A stretch of DNA of 64,000 nucleotides from Pollenia angustigena (Eukaryota > Arthropoda > Insecta > Diptera > Polleniidae): NCBI GenBank assembly GCA_930367215.1, contig OV884058.1, positions 214,252,208-214,316,207 on the forward strand, in the 5' to 3' direction. A program made the position numbers and the translations under genes. Shown in pieces: positions 57,300-64,000 of this stretch (positions within the stretch are counted from its first letter, which is position 1; the number at the start of each line of letters is the position of its first letter). The notes under the pieces were generated by a model. That model had not been told where the DNA came from. It ran no database searches and saw nothing but the letters and a program-made list of their open reading frames with translations.

Positions 57300-57545
57300 A
57301 CAAACAAAACATTTTTGCGATACACATTCAAGCTGTTCTTGCTACGGTCGTTTGTTCATTTCTTTATCAATGTTAAAAAAGAAACAAAGATAATTAAAAT
57401 ATTAAGTTTGTCTTCAGTATCACTACAATTGTTTCTGTTTTTTTTACGAAGAATAGAACACTATATAATGTTCGGCTCTCTCTTGAATATAGCTACGAAC
57501 GGTATTAAGGGTTGTGTTAGTCTACACAAACACTAAAAAAATATA
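57300..57545. repeat. Diverged duplicate, copy 1
   Basis: ACAAACAAAACATTTTTGCGATACAC, GCTxTTCTTGCT, GATATTAAGGGTTxTGT and ACACAAACACTA recur in the same order at 58293-58575. The pair flanks the pogo-like MITE. They could be an old tandem duplication; LTRs are unlikely. Confidence 0.55.
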
Positions 57546-57754
57546 TATATCGTTCCGGGCTGTGTGAGCTGAACGCGAGATAATGTTCTGTTTGTTTTCG
57601 AACACTGCTTCGTACACAATAAAAATATGTACTGTTCTAATCTAAGTCAGCATAGATAAGAGAACATTTCATTGCGTCTGTTTTTCGTAAAAAAACACAA
57701 ACTTCGTTGTGCTGGTTAACACAACAAAAAAAATTTTCACAAAAAAAATTCATA

Positions 57755-58278
57755 AACGTCAAATCCCGTTAATTCGTAATCGCAAGGGACCGGTCATTTC
57801 TTACGAATTATAGGGGTTTTCGATTTAGCGGGGTTTCGATTTAACGGGGTTAAAATAAAATAAATACGAATTAACGGGGGTTTTCGATTTATTTACTTAA
57901 ACGATAAAAAACAATTGTTAAAAATAAAATACAAAATAAATATATAAAATAAAATAGCAAATTTATTTATTTAGCGTTAAATACGTGTAATTTTAATAGC
58001 AAACAAAAAACAACACAATAAAAATAAAACTGACAAAATCTCTCTTTCCATGTTTCTGTTGTTTTTATTAGGAATTATAAGTGGTAGTCGGCAAAAAATT
58101 ACGATTTATAAAAGGTAATGAAGATTTAAGTTTGGAAAAAAAAATTACGAATTAGCGAGGGGACCAAATTGTATGGAAATTTTGCGAAATAAACGAGATT
58201 TTTTCAAGGGACCGACAGTTTATTACGAATTATCGGGAATTACGATTTATCGGGGTACTAATTATCGGGATTTGACTG
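57755..58278. mobile_element. Pogo-like MITE
   Basis: The right end complement CAGTCAAATCCCGATAATT and the left AACGTCAAATCCCGTTAATT, with TA flanks, are inverted. AATTCGTAA, GGGACCG and GATTTATCGGGG-like motifs are repeated at both ends. CAGT plus TA fits the pogo/Tc1 group. No transposase. Confidence 0.75.
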
Positions 58279-58292
58279 TAGTACAATTTTTA

Positions 58293-58575
58293 CAAAAACA
58301 AAACATGTATACAATACACACACAGGCTATTCTTGCTGTGGCCTTGATAATTGCCAAGCAACAACAACAACACTAATGAGAAGCGTTTCTAAAATTTTGT
58401 GTTTGCTCGTTCCTTCATCAATTTAAAAAAAAAACACTTAAGAACATTAAAATATAATTTATGTGTACAGAATCCTAAAATTGTTCTGTTTAATAACGAA
58501 AAATGTTTGTTACTTTCGTAAAAATAGTTTTGAACGATATTAAGGGTTATGTACTAATACACAAACACTATAAAA
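58293..58575. repeat. Diverged duplicate, copy 2
   Basis: This is the partner of 57300-57545, with a CAACAACAACAACACTAATG insertion near 58360. Confidence 0.55.
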
Positions 58576-58789
58576 GTACGCTAAATAATATTCGGTTTAT
58601 TAGCGAACCCTGGTTTAAGACACTTTCTTGGAAAAGCTTTATATACTTTCTAAAAACTTTTTCTAGACGCTCTTTCTCTACATAATTTCTGGGTTAACGC
58701 TTATTACTTATAACCAGGGAAACCACAAACATGCAATTGCATGTTTTTCCCTGTGCGTCCAATGAAAGCAGAAATAAAATATCTATCCG

Positions 58790-59660
58790 TTTTAGAGCTT
58801 TTTATGAATTTTGGCATTAATTTGTTAGTGCATATTTTGGCATATTTTACCGTTTGGAGCATATTTTAAGCATTTTTTAAGTATTTAGCGCATATTTTGC
58901 CTTTTTGAGGCATATTTTGATACATATTCGGTTTATTTAGATGCCTCTTGTAAGCTTTCGCAGCAAATAAATTTTTTTTCCAAATTTTGGTTAACAGATG
59001 GCTTTTCTGTTTTAAATATCTATCTGTATACCCAACGTGTTGCTTTAATTTCGCCATCCACATTTAATTTTTACTCTAGAATGAAGACAAAGCAGGTTGT
59101 CATTAAAGATAATGTTATTTTAAACTTTTAAATTTCACATAAAAGCAAAAATTAAGGAAAAAGCAATTATAAGCATACGTTTTTGGCGATGTGTGCAATA
59201 CATAGAAATACACCGATCGACTGAGTGCTCTTTTTTTAAAATGATTAAACGATGCCCATCCGTTCGTCTGGCTAGTTGTCTGTCTGTCCATATTTACCTT
59301 GTGCGCAAAGTACAAGTTGCAATTTTGTGCATAATTTGATTAAATTTGGTAAACACATTTTAATACTATGGTATTAAGGCTTAACCGATGTTTTAAAATG
59401 AGCAATATTTGATTTTTTGGGGTATATTTTTGAAAATTTTGAGGGCATATTTTCAAATTTTTGCTGCATATTTTATGCGCATAAAACCAAGGTCCGTTTT
59501 TTATGCAAATGCATAAATGTTCTCGCCTGTCTAAGATTACCATATTTTAAATATCTTTGGGGATCAAGAAATTTGCAGTAAAATGGCACCGATTTGTAAT
59601 TGCATATTTTGCTAAAAATTCATATTTTTGCATATTTTGCATATATTGCTGATACTGCAT
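58790..59660. repeat. GCATATTTT motif arrays flanking a Tc1 scrap
   Basis: GCATATTTT occurs about six times at 58830-58920 and about seven times at 59440-59645, on the same strand. Between them lies a Tc1-like fragment. The pattern suggests a non-autonomous element with subterminal arrays, but ends and target duplication were not found. Confidence 0.5.
58866..59063 (-). pseudogene. Tc1-like transposase fragment
   Basis: MAKLKQHVGYT at its start equals the fragment at 13896-14130, and AKAYKRHLNKPN resembles the FAxxHLNKP block that precedes the first catalytic Asp in Tc1-like proteins. No catalytic residue is retained. Confidence 0.4.
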
Positions 59661-60345
59661 AACTTTATTACTAATAACTTTTTGTAAGTAAAGTTTTGTT
59701 TAGCTCTTAATAAGCAACTTAAACAACTTCAAAATTTTAAGAAAGCTATAAGTAAAACACAATTTGCTATATCAGGCTTTATTCGTTAAGTGGACATACC
59801 AAAAAAATTTTTTGGACAGTATAGTAGATATGAATGTGTGTGCGAAATAATTTTTTTATGATGTTTGCTCACTAGAGGGGTATAATGTATGACCGACCAC
59901 CATTAGTTTTTCGTCTTTAACATTTTCTCAAAACACACTTGCCCCTTATATCCAGCCATTCGGGGTACTCCCATACAAATATGGTGATTGAATGAAATTC
60001 TTAATTTGGTCCCTGCAGCACCTAGTACGTCCCTAGACGAGACAAATGTATGGCCCACCCTACTTTTGTTTCTAACATCCATACCTGCTATCTCTTTTCT
60101 TTAAAGGGGCTTTGATACAAAATGCTCAATACAGACTTCATAAAACTATGTTGAAGAAGAAGTCTCATAACTGCACTGGAGTCCTCCTTAAGGGGGAAAA
60201 ATTTATAAACGACCTTCAGAAGTTATTCGCTCCCAACATTTTCTCAAAACATATTGGACCCTTAACTTTTACAATATAATGAGAAATCTTCAGCTAATTT
60301 TACTAAAAAAGCTAATTTTGTTAAAAAAAAAAATAAAAGGAAAGC
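59661..60345. other. Intergenic DNA with a short repeat
   Basis: AACATTTTCTCAAAACA occurs at about 59921 and 60233, each followed by CCCTTA-like text. No gene was recognised. Confidence 0.4.
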
Positions 60346-60353
60346 TTGAATAG

Positions 60354-62049
60354 TAGAGTTGTCAATTATTCGCCTTTCAACTTTGTTCGAATAATTCAAA
60401 TGATTGTTTTTGTTCGTTCGATCAAACGATTAAATCTTAAAAATTATTCGATTAATCGATAAGAATAATGAATAAAACAAATTCTTTTTATAAAAAAATT
60501 ACGTATTTTAAATAGATACATACATCCATCCATTCATCTACAACTATGGAAAATCTTCCATTTTCTTCTTCATTTTGTTTTCAAATCCGCTTTGTCTTCT
60601 TCTTTTTCAATATCGTTGTATTACTTAAAGGAATCGCAAAACCCTTAAATCTTAAATAATCCGACATTACTTTGGATTTTCGAAAAGCGTTTACAGTAGT
60701 AGGTCCTCCGCCAATCTTCCACTGCATCGTTTTCAATGGTAATATTGTGACAGTTACGCAAATGGCAAAGATTATAATTTAAAAAAAAAAATATAATAAA
60801 ATAACAACATTTTCTACTTTCAAAACATGATTTATTAAAATCAATTCATTCTATTTTTTTACCTTTTTGTTTTTTTCTAAGTTTTTTACCCAAAAGTGAA
60901 AAATCCCCTTTCTTGGAAATGTTTTAACGTTTGATTTGAAAAGAAAACAGCTGATAGACTTGTTTGTCAAATATTTACTTAATAAGAACATAATATACAT
61001 TTTTGAAATACTATGAGTACTTAACACGGTTTATGCTTACTAAACATTGAGATTATTTACGATCAGGACAATGGCTACAATATTTTATAACTTTCCTACA
61101 TTTTGTAAAGGATGGCCGACCATAATGCACGATGTTAATTGTTCCACCTAAACGTCAAGTTTTTCCCCAACTTAATTTGACATGTTTTTGTTTCAGTATT
61201 TGACAAATTCAACCATGGAAAGGTATACATTTGACCAGCGCGTTAAGATTGTTGAAGCCTTTTACGAAAATGGGCGTTTAAATCAAAATGTATTTCGTGC
61301 ATTTCGTGGTTTTATTGGCCAGCATTATCGACCATATGTGTCCACAATCGGGAGAATTGTTCGCAAATGTCAGGACCGTACTTCTTCGACAAGCAGAATG
61401 GTGTTCGCTATCGCGAGTTGATAGCCGACTTCTTGTAGCCAGGAATTAAGGATATGGTCATTGAAGATATGTGTTTCCAACAGAATGGTGTCACTTGCCA
61501 CACAGCCAACGAAACGATGGCTCTTTTTCACGAAAAATTCAATGGCCGCGTTAAAAGAAAAAGTGTACGTCCATAAGCCAAGCACAATTCAAGAGCTAAA
61601 GGATGAGATAATTCGAAACATTAACGAAATTGAACCTCAATTATGTCTCAGAGTCATTGAAAATATGGACCATCGGATAAAGGTATGCCACCTAAGCCGT
61701 GGCGAGCATTTGGCCGATATTTAGTTTCACACATAATTGTCACAGATCCTTCTATAATAATAAAAAAAAATTAAGATAATTCTCTGAAAACTTTATGCTT
61801 AATTTACAATTAACATCGTGCGTTTTGGTTGAACCACCCTTTATAAAATCACTAAAAGCGTATAAGAATAAATTAAATTCTAAGCTTTAATTTATTTTTT
61901 TTTTTTTTTTTTTTAAATTTTTCGATTAATCGACATTAATTAATCGATTTATTCGTTATTCAAAAATCGCCATTTTAACATTATTCGAACACGAGATTGT
62001 TTTAGTTCGATCGATTAATCGAATTATTCCTAATCGGTTGACAACTCTA
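60354..62049. mobile_element. hAT-like MITE 4 (TTAATCGA arrays)
   Basis: Ends TAGAGTTGTCAA and TTGACAACTCTA, with a perfect 8-base duplication TTGAATAG (60346-60353, 62050-62057) matching nTnnnnAn. ATTCGATTAATCGA, TTCGAATAA and related motifs crowd both ends. Removing the nested mariner-like element leaves about 960 bases, close to MITEs 1-3. No hAT transposase. Confidence 0.9.
61108..61841 (+). mobile_element. Internally deleted mariner-like element, nested
   Basis: TIRs AAGGATGGCCGACCATAATG... and AAGGGTGGTTCAACCAAAAC... (complement) converge on GCACGATGTTAATTGT, with TA flanks. The plus strand encodes MERYTFDQRVKIVEAFYENG (61215 on, DUF4817 start), then after a deletion CFQQNGVTCHTANETMAL, in which the second catalytic Asp is Asn, and VYVHKPSTIQELKDEIIRNI to the C-terminus. 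It is a deletion derivative inside hAT-like MITE 4. Confidence 0.85.
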
Positions 62050-62385
62050 TTGAATAGCTTAGCTAGAAAAGTTTTAATTTAAATTAATCACTTCCTGTTT
62101 CGCAGTGCAACAACAATTGATAGTTATTTACGTATCTTTTAAACGAATGCATACCCCACTCCAAAACGTTTGCACTATTATAAGTATGATATACGCTGAT
62201 TTCGGACTTTAAAAAAAATTAAAGTTAGTTAGAAAATTCAAAAAAAAAAAACTCTTAAGCTTTTTGATATCTAATTCTCAAACTTTTACAGTATTAAAAG
62301 TACACCTAAGGCAAATTATGGTAAACAAATAAAAATAAATTTATGTAGGATGTTACTTACATTTAAATTTTCTTATGATGTGCAG

Positions 62386-63011
62386 CAGTGTTGCCATTAG
62401 GATACGAAAGATACATTTTTCGTATCTTTTGATGGTTTCACGTACCATGTATAATCCTGATATTTTTCGTATCTTTTGAATCTGTATGCAAAATGTACAA
62501 AAACTTATTAAGTCTGATCATCGTAACCGACTCAATACTTATACAATAGGAGCTTTCATAATTGTGAAAGAAAACATTGAGGAAGTTTCAACCTAAATCG
62601 AGTATTACACCTAAATCGAGGATTACAAGTATGTAGTGCGAAGTTGTTGGGAGGAAATGTGAACATCTTTTATTTTCAGGCAATTCATATGAACTTTTTG
62701 ATATAGTCGCCTTCGTATAAACGCCTTAACTCGTAATTTCATTTTTACAAAAATGAATTTGTTTAGATAACATCCAAAGATAGTTACATATAATTAATTA
62801 TAATGATTGCTTATTGTATTTTTTAAAATTACATACCTAATATTTATGACTTAATTAAATATAAAAATGAATTTATATGATATCATTTTCTTTACAATAT
62901 TCGTTTAATATGATATAAAAATGTAATGTTAATAGATGTAAAAATTTTTTTCAAAATTTATCTTTTTGGACACCAAAATGTAACTTTCTCGAAATTTCAC
63001 TGGCAACACTG
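62386..63011. mobile_element. hAT-like MITE 5 (TTTTCGTATC repeats)
   Basis: Ends CAGTGTTGCCATTAGG and CACTGGCAACACTG are classic hAT-type TIRs. ATGTGCAG (62378-62385) and ATGTGCTG (63012-63019) are an 8-base duplication with one mismatch. ATTTTTCGTATCTTTTGA occurs twice near the left end. Non-coding, 626 bases. Confidence 0.85.
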
Positions 63012-63044
63012 ATGTGCTGACTTCCCAATTTGTATTGTATTTGT

Positions 63045-63212
63045 AAATAAACTGAAATTTATTGTTGGGCGGTAAGCCAGTTCCTATGCGCATTTCACTA
63101 GTTGCTTAGAACAGATCACCAAGAAACCTATTTCCAAAGACTTTGAAAGAGATAAAAATGGTATACAAATAAAACTGTAAGCCGAATGAGAATTGCAAAC
63201 ACTCAGGTCTTA
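63045..63212 (+). repeat. Dispersed repeat (TATGCGCAT) copy 2
   Basis: It matches 49021-49170 through TTATTGTTGGGCGGTAAGC, CCTATGCGCATTTCACT and GAGAATTGCAAACACTC. The hairpin MITE at 63213 sits at its right end. Confidence 0.65.
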
Positions 63213-63419
63213 CACTCAATTTACATGATGAATTTTATGACGTCCAATTTTAGACGTCATTTTTTTGTGTGGTAGCAAGCGGTGCAGAGAAGAAAGAGGG
63301 GCAGAAAAATAGACATGATTTCTGTTTTCTCTTTCTCTTTCTTCTCTACACCGCTTGCTACCAAAAAAAAAATGTCGTCTTAAATTGGACGTCATAAAAT
63401 TCAGCATGTAAATTGAGTG
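63213..63419. mobile_element. Hairpin MITE with about 95-base arms
   Basis: CACTCAATTTACATGATGAA continues as a near-perfect inverted repeat ending CATGTAAATTGAGTG, flanked by TTA (63210-63212, 63420-63422). GACGTCCAATTTTAGACGTC and GGTAGCAAGCGGTG lie in the arms. TTA points to PIF/Harbinger. Opposed reading frames on the minus strand are by-products. Confidence 0.8.
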
Positions 63420-63639
63420 TTATTTGCAACGATATCAAAGCTTAGACAGAACAGCAACAATAAAATATTTCTTACATTCCCTACTATAATTGGTTGACTT
63501 TTTTCCGACTTGAAATGTAGTTGTAAGTGAATAAAGAGAAAAAACAAATTGCTTCGTTTTATTGTTTTTGCAAAATATACGAAATAAAGCAAGGTTTCGT
63601 CAAGGTTTCGTTATAATGTGCTAAATTCCCATTTCATAC

Positions 63640-63735
63640 TATTGACAAACTGAAGTTTATTGTTGATGCGATGAGCTATTCCTATGCGCATTTCCCTGGT
63701 TGCTTAGGCCAGATCGTCAGGAAACTTCATCCATA
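63640..63735 (+). repeat. Dispersed repeat (TATGCGCAT) copy 3
   Basis: GAAGTTTATTGTTGATGCGATGAGC, CCTATGCGCATTTCC and GGTTGCTTAGxxCAGATC match 63045-63130 with more divergence. Confidence 0.6.
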
Positions 63736-63904
63736 CTTTCATTTGCGGTTTTGCAGGTGTAAAAATTTTTTTTAAAGACAAAACGATTTCCTAAAGGATT
63801 CACTTAACTTGATTTTTTTTTTTTTTTTTTTTTTGTTTTATATTTTTTTCAACTCCAAATGATATTTAAAAAAAAACATTTTTCTAAAACGGCAACACTT
63901 CATT

Positions 63905-64000
63905 AAGCATCTCATACAGTGATGCAAAATTCAAAAATCAAGATGGTACTGAACACCAAGCAAAGGAGTACTTTTGTCAAAATTTTGGTACTTTTTTCAA
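63905..64000. other. Possible start of another array element, cut by window
   Basis: CAGTGATGC near 63918 is followed by GGTACT...GTACTTTTGTCAAAATTTTGGTACTTTTTT, a repeat of GGTACTTTT. This resembles the left end of a CAGTG-type hAT-like element, but the right end is outside the window. Confidence 0.25.

Noticed and set aside
57300..58575. LTR retrotransposon with two LTRs
   Set aside because: The copies lack TG...CA ends, are strongly diverged and enclose only a MITE, with no primer-binding site or gag/pol text.
58715..59529. hAT-like element with CAGGGAAACC ends
   Set aside because: The possible right end CGCCTG is a poor match and the 8-base flanks do not agree.
63216..63407. Minus-strand 63-codon frame
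   Set aside because: It spans the arms of the hairpin MITE at 63213-63419.

Overview
The window is AT-rich eukaryotic DNA with no recognisable host gene, rRNA or functional tRNA. Transposase relics of the mariner/DUF4817-like and Tc1-like types, the ATTCGGC...GCCGAAT / ATACCC repeat, and the many miniature inverted-repeat elements (MITEs) with TA, TTA/TAA and 8-base target duplications suggest an insect, most likely a fly (Diptera, perhaps a calyptrate). That assignment is inference from the repeats.

Layout. 1-4.4 kb: a compound palindrome with a tRNA-like core, then copy 1 of a 1.3-kb repeat split by a Penelope-like palindrome. 4.6-10.9 kb: small tandem repeats and nested MITEs. 12-16.3 kb: copy 2 of the 1.3-kb repeat, a Tc1-like scrap and a mariner-like relic split by a 1.56-kb element filled with GTTATTTCAT motifs. 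18.8-21.4 kb: a 128-base satellite in both orientations, interrupted by hAT-like MITE 1. 21.6-27 kb: a GGACCA-motif MITE, a PIF/Harbinger-like MITE and a pogo-like element carrying a mariner-like relic. 27.8-33.4 kb: ATACCC-family elements and a piggyBac-like element. 34-38.6 kb: hAT-like MITEs 2 and 3 around a PIF/Harbinger-like MITE. 39.3-43.8 kb: a GAGTC-array element, a tRNA-derived SINE and a mariner-like relic. 44-50 kb: more TIR elements, one split by an ATACCC element with a 150-base hairpin. 51.3-55.8 kb: copy 2 of the GGACCA MITE split by a second GTTATTTCAT element, then a nearly full Tc1-like transposon. 57-64 kb: a pogo-like MITE, hAT-like MITEs 4 and 5, and a hairpin MITE.

Nothing here works as a gene pathway; the sequence is a layered graveyard of mobile DNA in which insertion order can be read from filled and empty sites. 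The most unusual signal is a shared design: several unrelated-looking non-autonomous elements have short TIRs followed by subterminal arrays of one short, often self-complementary motif, and the motif differs from element to element (CCCGGGAT, ATCGATTT, TTAATCGA, TTTTCGTATC, GTTATTTCAT, GAGTC, TTCACGTTTTCG). This looks like fast-changing transposase-binding arrays. All calls come from reading the sequence by eye, without database searches.
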